A stretch of 64,000 nt of DNA from Rhodococcus sp. WMMA185 (GCF_001767395.1 NZ_CP017014.1:2364501-2428500); one strand, 5' to 3'. Counted from the stretch's first letter, positions 29,041-38,504 are shown. Program-made: numbers and translations. The notes: generated from the sequence alone by a model not told the origin.

Positions 29041-29705
29041 GAGAGTGATCGAACGGGCTCCGGCCGGGCGTTGGCGTCGATCAGCAAGGTCGCGCTCGTT
29101 GCAGCCTGGACGTCCAGGCTGCTGAGACCGGGAGCGGTCTCGACGAGTCGCAAGCCTTCCGGAGTGACATCGATGACGGCGAGGTCGGTGACAATCGTCT
29201 GGACGCAGCGCCTGCCGGTGTACGGCAACGTGCACTCTTCCAGGATCTTGTGCTCACCCTTCCTGGTGACGTGATCCATCATCACGATGACTTTGCCCGC
29301 ACCGTGAACGAGATCCATCGCGCCACCCATGCCTTTGACCATGCCGCCCGGAACCATCCAATTGGACAGGTCACCGTGACTGCTGACCTGCATGGCACCG
29401 AGGACCGCAACATCGACGCTCCCGCCGCGGATCATGCCGAACGAATCGGAGGAGGAGAAGAAGGCACCGCCCGGAACCACGGTGATGGTTTCTTTTCCGG
29501 CGTTGATCAGTTCGGGGTCCACGTCGTCGTCCGAAGGGTACGGCCCGACGCCGAGAACGCCGTTCTCCGAATGCAGGATGACCTCTATGCCGTCAGGAAT
29601 GTGGCCCGGGATCAGGGTCGGCATTCCGATGCCGAGGTTGATGTACTGGCCGTCTTCGAATTCCGCGGCGACCCGGGCCGCCATCTCGTCACGCGTCCAA
29701 CTCAC
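29037..29705 (-). CDS. pcaJ: 3-oxoadipate CoA-transferase, beta subunit
   Basis: PcaJ pairs with PcaI to move CoA from succinyl-CoA to 3-oxoadipate in the beta-ketoadipate pathway. The 222-residue protein has [11 protein letters not shown] and the catalytic-glutamate segment [11 protein letters not shown] near residues 45-55. Also present is [19 protein letters not shown], typical of class I CoA-transferase B subunits. It overlaps the pcaI stop by four bases, which suits a 1:1 complex. The assignment to 3-oxoadipate rather than acetoacetate rests on the pca neighbours. It ends at the iron box of the next gene. Confidence 0.93.
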   Translation of the reverse strand: MSWTRDEMAARVAAEFEDGQYINLGIGMPTLIPGHIPDGIEVILHSENGVLGVGPYPSDDDVDPELINAGKETITVVPGGAFFSSSDSFGMIRGGSVDVAVLGAMQVSSHGDLSNWMVPGGMVKGMGGAMDLVHGAGKVIVMMDHVTRKGEHKILEECTLPYTGRRCVQTIVTDLAVIDVTPEGLRLVETAPGLSSLDVQAATSATLLIDANARPEPVRSLS

Positions 29706-30451
29706 GCCCGCACCGTCCTCTTCTCGATCCCCGTTTCCTGCTTGCCGATCTCGACCACTCTCTGAACGAAGATGCCAGGGGTGTGCACCTGCGCGGGGTC
29801 GATCTCGCCGGGCTCCACGAGGTATTCGACCTGAGCGATGGTGACGCGGCCGGCGCCCGCGGCGTCCGGATTGAAGTTCTGGGCGGTCTCCCGGTAGACG
29901 AGATTGCCGAATCGGTCACCCTTCCACGCATGCACGAGGGCGTAGTCGGTGCGGATTGCTCGCTCGAGGACGTAGACCGCACCGTCGAACTCGCGGGTCT
30001 CCTTAGGACTGCTCGCGAGAGCCACACCGCCGCGGCCGTCGTAACGGATCGGCAGGCCACCGTCGGCGAACTGCGTTCCGACCCCTGCCGGGGTGTAGAA
30101 GGCGGGAATTCCGGCGCCACCCGCACGCATGCGTTCGGCCAGTGTCCCCTGCGGAGTGAGCTCCACTTCGAGTTCGCCCGCGAGGTACTGGCGCGCGAAC
30201 TCCTGATTGGAACCTACGTACGAGCTGACGGTGCGGCGGATCCGGTGCCGCTCGAGCAACAGACCCAGTCCGAAGCCGTCGGTACCGCAATTGTTGCTGA
30301 CCGTCTCGAGGCCGGTCGCCCCTTGTTCGAGGAGGGCTTCGATGAGCGCGGAGGGGATACCTACGAGGCCGAATCCGCCCACCGCGAGGGATGCCCCATC
30401 CGGGATGTCGGCAACAGCGTCGGCTGCCGTCGCGAAGACCTTGTTGACCAT
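29702..30451 (-). CDS. pcaI: 3-oxoadipate CoA-transferase, alpha subunit
   Basis: The 249-residue alpha subunit starts [20 protein letters not shown] and has the CoA-transferase motif [24 protein letters not shown], and [21 protein letters not shown] chose ATG 30451 because family members start here; a 24-residue upstream extension would run into the operator region. It is transcribed away from pcaH, from a shared 152-bp divergent promoter. With PcaJ it makes 3-oxoadipyl-CoA, the substrate of PcaF, which is encoded at the far end of the opposite operon. Confidence 0.94.
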   Translation of the reverse strand: MVNKVFATAADAVADIPDGASLAVGGFGLVGIPSALIEALLEQGATGLETVSNNCGTDGFGLGLLLERHRIRRTVSSYVGSNQEFARQYLAGELEVELTPQGTLAERMRAGGAGIPAFYTPAGVGTQFADGGLPIRYDGRGGVALASSPKETREFDGAVYVLERAIRTDYALVHAWKGDRFGNLVYRETAQNFNPDAAGAGRVTIAQVEYLVEPGEIDPAQVHTPGIFVQRVVEIGKQETGIEKRTVRA

Positions 30452-30471
30452 ACGTGCCAGGCTACCCCAGA

Positions 30472-30490
30472 ATGTTCGACTGGTGAACAT
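30472..30490. promoter_or_regulatory. Inverted repeat 1 in the pcaI-pcaH region (candidate PcaR site)
   Basis: ATGTTC (30472-30477) and GAACAT (30485-30490) flank a 7-nt spacer and form a perfect 6+6 palindrome. It lies about 20 bp before the pcaI start. Two more repeats with the same spacer follow in this 152-bp region. Confidence 0.55.
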
Positions 30491-30503
30491 CAATCCACTA
30501 TGC

Positions 30504-30520
30504 GAACACTGATTCTGTTC
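30504..30520. promoter_or_regulatory. Inverted repeat 2 in the pcaI-pcaH region (candidate PcaR site)
   Basis: GAACA (30504-30508) and TGTTC (30516-30520) flank a 7-nt spacer. The half-sites are those of repeats 1 and 3 but in everted order. It is centred between the two divergent start codons. Confidence 0.45.
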
Positions 30521-30573
30521 CATGTTGGCTTGATCACACGATCACCGCTAACATGTGCGTATAGCGGCCGATT

Positions 30574-30588
30574 GTTCACATCGAGAAC
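30574..30588. promoter_or_regulatory. Inverted repeat 3 in the pcaI-pcaH region (candidate PcaR site)
   Basis: GTTC (30574-30577) and GAAC (30585-30588) flank a 7-nt spacer, 15 bp before the pcaH start. The left half-site extends to TGTTC, as in repeat 2. A protein bound here would cover the pcaH leader or ribosome site. Confidence 0.45.
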
Positions 30589-30603
30589 CTGAGGATCTGT
30601 TTC

Positions 30604-31317
30604 ATGCTGCAACTGCCAGCCCACTACCTAGCCGCGCACGAAACCAACGCTCCCCTGCTATTCCCTGAGTACAAGACGACTCGCCTGCGCAGCCCCAAGA
30701 ACGACCTGATCATGATCCCCCAGCGCCTCGGCGAGATCACCGGTCCGGTCTTCGGCGAAACCGACGTCACCGAGGGCGAAAACGACATGACCAAGGCCAA
30801 CGGAGGCGAAGCGCAGGGCCAGCGCATCCTCGTTCACGGCCAGGTGCTCGACAGCGCTCGCAGGCCCGTTCCCGACACTCTCATCGAGGTCTGGCAAGCC
30901 AACGCCGGCGGCCGCTACCGCCACAAGAACGATTCCTGGCCCGCACCACTCGACCCGCACTTCAACGGAGTCGCCCGCTGCATGACGGACCGACAGGGTC
31001 ACTACCACTTCACCACTGTCAAACCGGGTGCGTACCCGTGGGGCAACCACCACAATGCGTGGCGGCCGGCCCACATCCACTTCTCCCTGTTCGGTCAGGC
31101 GTTCACCCAGCGCCTCGTCACGCAGATGTACTTTCCAGGCGATCCGTTCTTCTTCCAGGACCCGATCTACAACTCGGCACCCGAGGCGGCCCGCGAGCGG
31201 ATGATCGCCACGTTCGACTACGACCAGACCCGTGAGAATTGGGCCGTCGGATTCAAGTTCGACATAGTCCTGCGAGGCCGGGACGCAACACCGTTCGAAG
31301 ATCCGGAAGGCCGCTGA
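30604..31317 (+). CDS. pcaH: Protocatechuate 3,4-dioxygenase, beta subunit
   Basis: PcaH carries the non-haem ferric iron of the enzyme that cleaves protocatechuate to 3-carboxy-cis,cis-muconate. In this 237-residue protein the four expected iron ligands are visible: Tyr105 (GGRYRHKND), Tyr144 (KPGAYPWGN), His157 and His159 (RPAHIHF). Spacing matches the Pseudomonas enzyme. It is the first gene of pcaHGBLRF. The stop codon shares one base with the pcaG start (TGATG), so the two subunits are coupled. Candidate operators lie just upstream. Confidence 0.97.
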   Translation: MLQLPAHYLAAHETNAPLLFPEYKTTRLRSPKNDLIMIPQRLGEITGPVFGETDVTEGENDMTKANGGEAQGQRILVHGQVLDSARRPVPDTLIEVWQANAGGRYRHKNDSWPAPLDPHFNGVARCMTDRQGHYHFTTVKPGAYPWGNHHNAWRPAHIHFSLFGQAFTQRLVTQMYFPGDPFFFQDPIYNSAPEAARERMIATFDYDQTRENWAVGFKFDIVLRGRDATPFEDPEGR

Positions 31318-31958
31318 TGATCGACACACAGAACCCCGACGCCCCCCGGTACCCCGTCTTCGGGAGGAGCCAGGACGAGGTGCCGTTCGGCATCACCCCG
31401 TCCCAGACCGTTGGCCCGTACGTCCACATCGGCCTGTACCCCGCGTGGGAGAACGGCGGCGTCGCCGTACCTGAGGGCACACCAGGGCGAATCGAGGTGT
31501 CCTTCACCGTCATCGACGGCGCAGGGGAACCGGTCTCCGACGCGATGATCGAGACCTGGCAGGCCGACGCCGCAGGTCGATTCGAAAGTCCGGGAGATCC
31601 GCGAGGCGCCGCCCAGGCAACCCCCGCCGGATTCCGGAGCCTGGCGCGCGTATTCGCCGACGAGACCGGTGCGGCCGTGATCCATACCGTCAAGCCTGGT
31701 GCGCTGCCCACCGAGAACGGCGGCAACGAAGCGCCACACATCAACGTCGGCGTGTTCGCCCGCGGCATGCTCGAGCGCCTGTTCACGCGGCTGTACTTCC
31801 CGGACGACACCGAAGCACACGCGTCGGACCCGGTGCTCGCCGCTGTCCCTGAACCCGACCGCCCGAAGCTCATCGCGGAGAGAACTGATCGTGGGTACCA
31901 CCTGACGATCCACGTGCAGAGCGACGACGGTCGGGAGACTCCGTTCTTCGCCCTGTAG
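31317..31958 (+). CDS. pcaG: Protocatechuate 3,4-dioxygenase, alpha subunit
   Basis: The 213-residue alpha subunit has the same fold as PcaH but lacks the paired His ligands, as expected: the segment corresponding to RPAHIHF reads EAPHINVGVF. FGITPSQTVGPYVHIGL near residue 25 and IETWQADAAGRFESP are typical of PcaG. The ATG at 31317 shares a base with the pcaH stop. It forms a heterodimer with PcaH around the active site. A 29-bp gap leads to pcaB. Confidence 0.96.
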   Translation: MIDTQNPDAPRYPVFGRSQDEVPFGITPSQTVGPYVHIGLYPAWENGGVAVPEGTPGRIEVSFTVIDGAGEPVSDAMIETWQADAAGRFESPGDPRGAAQATPAGFRSLARVFADETGAAVIHTVKPGALPTENGGNEAPHINVGVFARGMLERLFTRLYFPDDTEAHASDPVLAAVPEPDRPKLIAERTDRGYHLTIHVQSDDGRETPFFAL

Positions 31959-31987
31959 CCGGTTACACCCCGAGGAAGGCGACGCGT

Positions 31988-33340
31988 ATGAACCCTCCGG
32001 AATCCTCCCGCGGCGCCCTGTTCGATCCGACTTTCGGCGCCGGCGAGTTGTCACGCCTGCTCTCCGATCGGGCATGGGTAGCGGCGATGGTCGAGGTCGA
32101 GGCGGCTCTGGCCCGCGCGGAGGCGAAGTGCGGTGTCATCCCCGCAACATCGGCCACCACCATTTCCTCGGTACTCACACGGATCGCCGACGACGACTCC
32201 CTGGATGTCGGTCCCCTCGGGGTAGACGCCGCTGCGGGTGGCAACCCCGTGATCCCGCTCGTGAAGTTACTGCGCGGCGCAGTAGCCGAGGCCGACCCCA
32301 ACGTGCCCAGCAGTCACCTGCACAGGGGCGCGACGAGTCAGGACATCCTCGATACAGCGCTGGTGCTGCTGTGCCGACGATCAGGTGCACACGTCCTCGC
32401 TTCCCTGGACGAAGCCATCGCGAGCGCCGAAGCTCTCGCGCGGGTCGAGCGCAGCACCCCGATGGCAGCGCGCACACTCGGCCAGCAGGCACTACCAACC
32501 ACCTTCGGAGTTCTCGCTTCCGGATGGATGACCGCACTGCACAGGGCTTCTCGGGCGCTGTCCGGCGCGCTCGCCGCCCTGTGCGTACAACTCGGCGGTG
32601 CAGCAGGAACGTCCGCCGCGCTCCACCCTCACGGATTCGACGTGGCCGACGCGCTCGCCGACGAGCTCGGACTGCCCCGTCAGGACGTGCCGTGGCACAC
32701 CGATCGCACCCGCCTCGCACTGCTCGCTTCGTCGCTGGGGACGGTGGCCGGGGCCGTGTCCAAGATAGCCACCGACATTGTGTTTCTCTCGTCGACCGAG
32801 GTCGGTGAGATCAGCGAAGGATCGCCCGGCGGATCCTCCGCCATGCCGCACAAGCGAAATCCAGTGGCCGCGATCACCGCGCGGGCGGCGGCACGCCGCG
32901 TCCCCGGACTCGTCGCCGCGATCCACAGCTCAATGGATCACGAGCAACAGCGCGCCTCGGGTGCCTGGCACGCCGAATGGGAAACGCTCACGGATCTACT
33001 GCGCCTCACGGGTGGTGCGGCCAGACGCATCGCCGACTCACTCGGCGGGCTCGATATCCACCCCGAGGTGATGGCACGCAATCTCGACATCACCGGTGGC
33101 GCGATGCTGGCGGAACGTGTCACCGGACTCCTGTCGTCCCGCACCGACTCCGCTCACGATCTCGTCGCCGCCGCGTGCCGGAGCGGACATCGGCTCGATG
33201 AGGATCCGGGACTGCTCGAATACCTTCAGGCAGAAGAGATTCGCGCCCTCCTCGACCCGACCGGCTATCTCGGTCATGCTCACGACATCGTCGAGCGCGC
33301 CTTGGGCACCGTAGCTCACGATCCGGAAGGAACGCGATGA
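31988..33340 (+). CDS. pcaB: 3-carboxy-cis,cis-muconate cycloisomerase
   Basis: PcaB converts 3-carboxymuconate to 4-carboxymuconolactone. The 450-residue protein belongs to the fumarase/aspartase superfamily, shown by GGSSAMPHKRNPVAA near residue 280, SSHLHRGATSQDILDTA near 110, and GARTLGQQALP-like AARTLGQQALPTTFG in the middle. The bacterial PcaB type is of this lineage. GAGGAAGG precedes the ATG. The stop overlaps the pcaL start by four bases (ATGA). Confidence 0.95.
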   Translation: MNPPESSRGALFDPTFGAGELSRLLSDRAWVAAMVEVEAALARAEAKCGVIPATSATTISSVLTRIADDDSLDVGPLGVDAAAGGNPVIPLVKLLRGAVAEADPNVPSSHLHRGATSQDILDTALVLLCRRSGAHVLASLDEAIASAEALARVERSTPMAARTLGQQALPTTFGVLASGWMTALHRASRALSGALAALCVQLGGAAGTSAALHPHGFDVADALADELGLPRQDVPWHTDRTRLALLASSLGTVAGAVSKIATDIVFLSSTEVGEISEGSPGGSSAMPHKRNPVAAITARAAARRVPGLVAAIHSSMDHEQQRASGAWHAEWETLTDLLRLTGGAARRIADSLGGLDIHPEVMARNLDITGGAMLAERVTGLLSSRTDSAHDLVAAACRSGHRLDEDPGLLEYLQAEEIRALLDPTGYLGHAHDIVERALGTVAHDPEGTR

Positions 33341-34587
33341 CAGTCCCACTCGCATATGAAGTCTCCGGGCCGCGCAGCGGCTCGGCGGACGCCCCTGTGG
33401 TGGTGCTACTCGGATCGTTGGGTTCCAACCGATCCATGTGGGACCCACAAGTCTCCGCACTGTCGGACTTGTGCCGGGTCGTCGCCGTGGATCACCGCGG
33501 CCACGGAGAGTCGCCGATGCCGGACGGCCCGTACTCCGTGCGGGATCTGTCCGGGGATGTCCTCGCGCTCCTCGATTCCCTTGGAATCGAGGCCGCGCAC
33601 GTCGTGGGGCTGTCTTTGGGAGGTGCCATCGGCCAATGGCTGGCCGTCTACGCGCCGCGCCGAGTGCTGTCGCTGTCACTGCTGTGCACGGCCGCGAAGT
33701 TCGGTGAGCGGCAGACGTGGGTGGAGCGGGCCGCCATCTCTCGTGCGAACGGACCCGCATCGCTCTCTGATTCCGTTGTGGCCCGGTGGTTCACGAAGGA
33801 ACTCGCCGAACGCGACCCGGATTTCGTCGCCCGGTATCGCAACATGATCGCCTCGACCCCGGCCGAGGGTTACGCCGCCTGCTGCGACGCCCTCGCCGAA
33901 TGGGACTTCAGCGCGGACCTTTCTCGTATCACGGCGCCGACACTGGTCATCGCGGGGGAACAGGATCCGTCCACCACTCCGTCGATCATGGAGATGCTCG
34001 CGGGTGGCATCACCGGCGCCAGGTTCGAAGTGCTGCCGGGCGCCGCACATCTTGCGAATCTCGAGCAGGCCGGCGCCATCACGAAGTTGCTGCGCGAACA
34101 CATCATCGGCGGGCCGTACGCAACGGGGCGTCGGGCCGCACACGCCGCCGGGATGAAGGTACGCCGCTCGGTCCTCGGCAACGGCCATGTCGACCGCACC
34201 GTCGAAGCGACCACGGAATTCACCGCACCATTCCAGGACTTCATCACGCGCACCGCGTGGGGCGACATCTGGTCACGCCCCGGACTCGACCATGAGACTC
34301 GGCGACTGCTGACGATCGCCGTTCTCACCGCAGTCGGAAACGAACACGAACTCGACATGCACATCCGGGCCGCGCTGCGCGCAGGTGTCGGGGCCGACGC
34401 AATCGGCGAGGTACTCCTACACACCGCCGTATACGCCGGGGTGCCCAACACCAATCTCGGGTTCGCCCTGGCAAGTAAGGCTCTCGCCGACCTGTTCGGC
34501 CCCGCGCCCGACCGTGGACATGCACACGTCTCCGACACGGTTCATGCACGCGTCCCCGACACGGTGGAGGAGAATCCCTCGACATGA
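33337..34587 (+). CDS. pcaL: Fused 3-oxoadipate enol-lactonase / 4-carboxymuconolactone decarboxylase
   Basis: A 416-residue fusion catalysing two successive steps. Residues 1-255 are an alpha/beta-hydrolase (PcaD) with GLSLGGAIG around the nucleophile Ser93, an acidic residue in EQDPSTTP, and the histidine in PGAAHLANLE. Residues about 285-385 form the carboxymuconolactone decarboxylase domain (PcaC) with RGGDH-like TRTAWGDIWSRPGLD, LLTIAVLTAVGNEHELDMH and VYAGVPNTNLGFA. The fusion is typical of Rhodococcus and Streptomyces. The C-terminal tail holds a 24-bp tandem duplication. Overlaps pcaB and pcaR by four bases each. Confidence 0.96.
   Translation: MTVPLAYEVSGPRSGSADAPVVVLLGSLGSNRSMWDPQVSALSDLCRVVAVDHRGHGESPMPDGPYSVRDLSGDVLALLDSLGIEAAHVVGLSLGGAIGQWLAVYAPRRVLSLSLLCTAAKFGERQTWVERAAISRANGPASLSDSVVARWFTKELAERDPDFVARYRNMIASTPAEGYAACCDALAEWDFSADLSRITAPTLVIAGEQDPSTTPSIMEMLAGGITGARFEVLPGAAHLANLEQAGAITKLLREHIIGGPYATGRRAAHAAGMKVRRSVLGNGHVDRTVEATTEFTAPFQDFITRTAWGDIWSRPGLDHETRRLLTIAVLTAVGNEHELDMHIRAALRAGVGADAIGEVLLHTAVYAGVPNTNLGFALASKALADLFGPAPDRGHAHVSDTVHARVPDTVEENPST
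34519..34566 (+). repeat. Two-copy 24-bp tandem repeat in the pcaL tail
   Basis: Two 24-bp units at 34519-34542 and 34543-34566 differ at three positions. They encode HAHVSDTV and HARVPDTV, beyond the decarboxylase domain. Frame is kept whatever the copy number. Confidence 0.9.
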
Positions 34588-35381
34588 CCACAACCGAACC
34601 AACCGAGAAGATCCCCCCATCCGCCGAGTACGTACAGTCCCTCGCACGCGGTCTCGCCGTGATCCGCTGCTTCAACCAGCAGAATCAGCGGCGCACCCTC
34701 AGTGACGTCGCCCGCGCCACCGATCTCTCGCGCGCCACCGCACGGCGGTTCCTGCTCACGCTCGCAGAGGTCGGGTACGTGGCCACGGATGGTTCCACTT
34801 TCTGGCTCACCCCACGCGTTCTCGAACTCGGATACAGCTACCTGTCGAGTCTGTCACTTCCGGAAATCGCTCAATCGCATCTCGAGAAGCTGAGCCACCA
34901 GGTCCACGAATCGTCTTCGGTGTCGATCCTCGACGGCTCGGAAATCGTGTATGTCGCCCGTGTCGCCGTCAGCCGACTCATGACGGTGGGCATCACCATC
35001 GGGACACGCCTTCCCGCCTACGCCACTTCCATGGGCAGGGTGCTGTTGGCAGGCCTGCCCGACGACGAACTCGACTCGTACCTGGAAACAGTCGACATCC
35101 AACGACTCACCGAGCACACCATCGCGACGCATGACGATTTGCGCGCCGCGATCTTGAAGGCGCGCGCGGACGGGATCTGCATGCTCGACCAGGAACTCGA
35201 GGCCGGCCTTCGATCGATGGCGGTCCCCATCCGCAACCCCTCCGGGCTCACGGTCGCGGCAGTGAATATTTCCACTCCGGCAGCCCGATACAGCCTCGCG
35301 GAGCTGCATTCCGATCTCATTCCCGCGCTGCGAGCCACGGCAGCCGATATCGAGCAGGACCTTGCCATCGTCAATCACTGA
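34584..35381 (+). CDS. pcaR: IclR-family regulator of the pca genes
   Basis: A 265-residue IclR protein: an N-terminal winged helix-turn-helix (residues about 15-75, TLSDVARATDLSRATARRFL) and a C-terminal effector domain with VGTRLPAYATSMGRVLLAG, ILKARADGICMLDQELEAG and VAAVNISTPAARYS. PcaR proteins sense 3-oxoadipate or protocatechuate and control pca operons. Here it lies inside the pcaHGBLRF operon, so it would regulate its own synthesis, most simply through the repeats before pcaH. ATGA overlap with pcaL. Activator or repressor action cannot be read from sequence. Confidence 0.92.
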   Translation: MTTTEPTEKIPPSAEYVQSLARGLAVIRCFNQQNQRRTLSDVARATDLSRATARRFLLTLAEVGYVATDGSTFWLTPRVLELGYSYLSSLSLPEIAQSHLEKLSHQVHESSSVSILDGSEIVYVARVAVSRLMTVGITIGTRLPAYATSMGRVLLAGLPDDELDSYLETVDIQRLTEHTIATHDDLRAAILKARADGICMLDQELEAGLRSMAVPIRNPSGLTVAAVNISTPAARYSLAELHSDLIPALRATAADIEQDLAIVNH

Positions 35382-35405
35382 CGGGCCATCGTCAATCGCT
35401 GACGG
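35364..35405 (+). repeat. Duplicated 21-bp end of pcaR
   Basis: GCCATCGTCAATC(A/G)CTGACGG occurs at 35364-35384 and 35385-35405. The first copy contains the pcaR stop codon, so the second is an untranslated relic of the gene's 3' end. Confidence 0.9.
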
Positions 35406-35438
35406 CGAGGCCAACGAAGACTCATGAAAGGCCACTCC

Positions 35439-36650
35439 ATGCGTGATGTAGTCATCTGCGAACCACTTCGAACGCCGGTCGGGCGCTTCGGCGGGGTGTT
35501 GCGGGACATCACCGGCCAGAGCCTTGCCGCCACCGTGATCAGGGCGCTCGCCTCGCGCACCGGTATCGAGGGCGGCGACGTCGACGACGTCATCCTCGGC
35601 CAGGCGTCGCCCGGCGGAGAAGCCCCGGCCATCGGCAGAATCGCCGCGCTCGACTCCGGGCTCGGCATCGACGTCCCGGGCATGCAGGTGGATCGCCGTT
35701 GCGGATCGGGGCTGCAGGCCGTCATCACCGCCGTGCTGCAAGTGGCGTCCGGCAGCAACGACCTCGTACTTGCCGGCGGCACCGAATCCATGAGCCAAGC
35801 AGAGTTCTATACGAACCCGAACATCCGCTGGGGGGTCACCGGAGACGGGGTGCAACTTGCAGACCGCCTCGCCCGTGCTCGCGTCACCGCCGGCGGGGAG
35901 AACTACCCCGTTCCCGGAGGCATGATCGAAACTGCCGAGAATCTGCGCGCCCAGTTCGGCATAAGCCGCGAGGACCAGGATGCGCTTGCCGTGCAATCAC
36001 ACCAGCGCGCCGTCGCCGCCCAGGAGGCGGGACGATTCGCTGACGAGATCGTCGAGGTCGTCGTACCGCGGCGGAAATCTGACCCGATGTCCATCGATAG
36101 GGATGAGCACCCACGCGCCGACACGACAATGGAATCACTGTCGAAGCTTCGCGCCATCCGCTCCAAGATCGACCCGGCTTCGACCGTGACGGCCGGGAAC
36201 GCCAGCGGCCAGAACGACGGCGCCGCCGTCTGCATCGTCACAACGGCAGAGAAAGCGCGGGAATCGGGGCTGCGACCCCTCGCTCGAATGGTTTCCTGGG
36301 CCGTCGCCGGTGTCGAACCCCGCACCATGGGCATCGGCCCAGTACCCGCAACCGGGAGGGCGCTCGGTCGACTGGGGCTGTCGCTGTCCGATATGGGAGT
36401 CATCGAATTGAACGAAGCTTTCGCTGCGCAAACTCTTGCGGTGCTGCGCAAGTGGGATCTCGACCCTGCCGACGAACGACTCAACCCCAACGGCTCCGGC
36501 ATATCCCTCGGCCATCCCGTTGGGGCCACCGGCGCCCGTATCCTAGCCACCCTCCTACGTGAGATGGACCGTCGAGAATCCCGCTATGGGCTCGAGACCA
36601 TGTGCATCGGCGGCGGCCAGGGTCTTGCCGCGGTGTTCGAACGGGTCTGA
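35439..36650 (+). CDS. pcaF: 3-oxoadipyl-CoA thiolase
   Basis: PcaF splits 3-oxoadipyl-CoA into succinyl-CoA and acetyl-CoA, ending the pathway. The 403-residue thiolase has Cys88 in VDRRCGSGLQAV as acyl acceptor, GHPVGATGAR near residue 360 with the histidine, and CIGGGQG near 391 with the second cysteine. I prefer ATG 35439, with GAAAGG seven bases upstream; an ATG 15 bases earlier is possible. A 57-bp gap holding the pcaR repeat precedes it. It is the last gene of the operon and converges with aroQ. Confidence 0.95.
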   Translation: MRDVVICEPLRTPVGRFGGVLRDITGQSLAATVIRALASRTGIEGGDVDDVILGQASPGGEAPAIGRIAALDSGLGIDVPGMQVDRRCGSGLQAVITAVLQVASGSNDLVLAGGTESMSQAEFYTNPNIRWGVTGDGVQLADRLARARVTAGGENYPVPGGMIETAENLRAQFGISREDQDALAVQSHQRAVAAQEAGRFADEIVEVVVPRRKSDPMSIDRDEHPRADTTMESLSKLRAIRSKIDPASTVTAGNASGQNDGAAVCIVTTAEKARESGLRPLARMVSWAVAGVEPRTMGIGPVPATGRALGRLGLSLSDMGVIELNEAFAAQTLAVLRKWDLDPADERLNPNGSGISLGHPVGATGARILATLLREMDRRESRYGLETMCIGGGQGLAAVFERV

Positions 36651-36684
36651 TGCCCGCTATCTGAAGGGGCTCGAGGTAGCCGCG

Positions 36685-37128
36685 TCAACGCTTGTTGCAG
36701 ATGAACTCGACGGCCAGACCGTAGCCAAGGATGCCCAATCCGGCGATCACCCCTGTCGCGACGCCGGAAACGTACGAGTGCCGGCGAAACTCCTCGCGCG
36801 CGTGCACGTTGCTGATGTGCACCTCGACGAGTGGCACCTCGAGGGTGACGAGCGCATCACGTAGCGCCACCGATGTATGAGTGAACCCACCGGGGTTGAT
36901 CACCACCCCAGATGCCGTCGTTCGCGCCTCGTGCACCCAGTCGATCAGAACTCCCTCGTGATTGGACTGTCGCGCGATGATCTCGCGGCCGTCCCGCGCC
37001 GCGGCGGTTGTCTCGCACAATTCGACGACGTCCGCGAGCGTGTCATGCCCGTATACCTCGGGCTGCCTTTGACCCAGCAGATTCAAATTGGGGCCGTTGA
37101 GAACGAAAATCGGTCCGGGGGCGGTCAT
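36685..37128 (-). CDS. aroQ: Type II 3-dehydroquinate dehydratase
   Basis: A 147-residue type II dehydroquinase that interconverts 3-dehydroquinate and 3-dehydroshikimate. Motifs are [16 protein letters not shown] (with the catalytic Tyr and Arg), [27 protein letters not shown] and [20 protein letters not shown] 37128 has GGAGGT ten bases upstream; a start six codons earlier is weaker. It lies 34 bp from pcaF, convergent. In actinobacteria the biosynthetic aroQ normally sits with aroB, aroK and aroC, which are absent here. It could instead serve quinate or shikimate breakdown, which feeds protocatechuate. Confidence 0.95.
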   Translation of the reverse strand: MTAPGPIFVLNGPNLNLLGQRQPEVYGHDTLADVVELCETTAAARDGREIIARQSNHEGVLIDWVHEARTTASGVVINPGGFTHTSVALRDALVTLEVPLVEVHISNVHAREEFRRHSYVSGVATGVIAGLGILGYGLAVEFICNKR

Positions 37129-37197
37129 CGCACGCTCAACCTCCATGTGTACGAACTACTGAGTTAGTCCGCGCTGAAGGATATGACACGTATACCG

Positions 37198-38478
37198 TCA
37201 GGCTGACTTTTCTCGACGCTCGCCGCTCTCCGGCTTGCGAGGAACGATGGTCGGAAGCACATTGTCGTTGACGGTCTCGGCACTGACCACAACTTTTTCT
37301 ACGTCGTCCCGACTGGGGATGTCGTACATGACCGGAAGCAGAACCTCTTCCATGATCGCGCGTAGTCCGCGAGCACCGGTACCGCGCAGGATCGCCTGAT
37401 CGGCGACGGCTTCGAGCGCATCGGCGGTGAACTCCAACTCCACGCCGTCCATGTCGAACAGGCGTGTGTACTGCTTGACCAGGGCGTTCTTGGGCTCCGA
37501 CAAGATCTCGACGAGCGATTCCTTGTCGAGGTTGGTCACCGAGGCGACGACAGGCAGGCGACCGATGAATTCGGGAATCAACCCGAACTTGATCAGGTCT
37601 TCGGGCATGACCTCGGCGAAGTGATCTTGGGTGTCGATTTCGGCCTTGGATCGCACCTCGGCACCGAAGCCGAGTCCGCGCCTACCGACACGATCGGAGA
37701 CGATCTTTTCGAGTCCGGCGAACGCGCCCGCCACGATGAACAGCACGTTCGTGGTGTCGATTTGGATGAACTCTTGGTGGGGGTGCTTGCGTCCACCCTG
37801 CGGCGGGACACTGGCCTGCGTCCCTTCGAGGATCTTCAGCAGCGCCTGCTGCACACCCTCACCGGACACGTCCCGGGTGATCGACGGATTCTCACTCTTG
37901 CGAGCGATCTTGTCGACCTCGTCGATGTAGATGATGCCCGTCTCGGCGCGCTTGACGTCGTAGTCCGCGGCCTGGATCAGCTTGAGAAGGATGTTCTCGA
38001 CGTCTTCGCCCACATAACCGGCTTCGGTCAGTGCCGTCGCGTCGGCGATCGCGAAGGGGACGTTGAGCATCTTCGCCAATGTCTGCGCCAAATAGGTCTT
38101 GCCGCAGCCCGTGGGTCCGAGCATGAGGATATTCGACTTGGCCAGTTCGACTGTCTCACCATGAGCGTCGCGAGCCTTGTCGCCCGCCTGGATGCGCTTG
38201 TAGTGGTTGTAGACAGCGACGGCGAGCGTCCGCTTCGCCGAATCCTGGCCTATCACGTAGTTCTCGAGGAAGTCACGGATCTCGGCGGGCTTGGGCAACT
38301 CGTCGAGCTTCACCTCGCTGGACTCGGCCAGCTCTTCCTCGATGATCTCATTGCACAGGTCGATGCACTCGTCGCAGATGTAAACTCCAGGCCCAGCAAT
38401 GAGCTTTTTGACCTGCTTCTGACTCTTGCCGCAGAAAGAGCACTTGAGCAGATCCCCGCCGTCACCTATGCGTGCCAT
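37198..38478 (-). CDS. clpX: ATP-dependent Clp protease, ATP-binding subunit ClpX
   Basis: ClpX unfolds tagged proteins and feeds them to ClpP. The 426-residue protein has the N-terminal zinc-binding domain (CSFCGKSQ near 14-21 and [11 protein letters not shown] near 36-46), Walker [15 protein letters not shown], Walker [12 protein letters not shown], and the pore-loop and sensor regions of the AAA+ domain. It lies downstream of clpP2 but separated by 283 bp with a hairpin and its own repeats, so it probably has its own promoter. Gene order is the same as in mycobacteria, with other genes removed in between. Confidence 0.98.
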   Translation of the reverse strand: MARIGDGGDLLKCSFCGKSQKQVKKLIAGPGVYICDECIDLCNEIIEEELAESSEVKLDELPKPAEIRDFLENYVIGQDSAKRTLAVAVYNHYKRIQAGDKARDAHGETVELAKSNILMLGPTGCGKTYLAQTLAKMLNVPFAIADATALTEAGYVGEDVENILLKLIQAADYDVKRAETGIIYIDEVDKIARKSENPSITRDVSGEGVQQALLKILEGTQASVPPQGGRKHPHQEFIQIDTTNVLFIVAGAFAGLEKIVSDRVGRRGLGFGAEVRSKAEIDTQDHFAEVMPEDLIKFGLIPEFIGRLPVVASVTNLDKESLVEILSEPKNALVKQYTRLFDMDGVELEFTADALEAVADQAILRGTGARGLRAIMEEVLLPVMYDIPSRDDVEKVVVSAETVNDNVLPTIVPRKPESGERREKSA

Positions 38479-38504
38479 CTCTTCAGGTCCCTACTTCCAT
38501 CGTT

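Noticed and set aside
32175-32720. A minus-strand frame inside pcaB
   Set aside because: It is Arg-rich shadow coding opposite a gene with clear fumarase-superfamily motifs.
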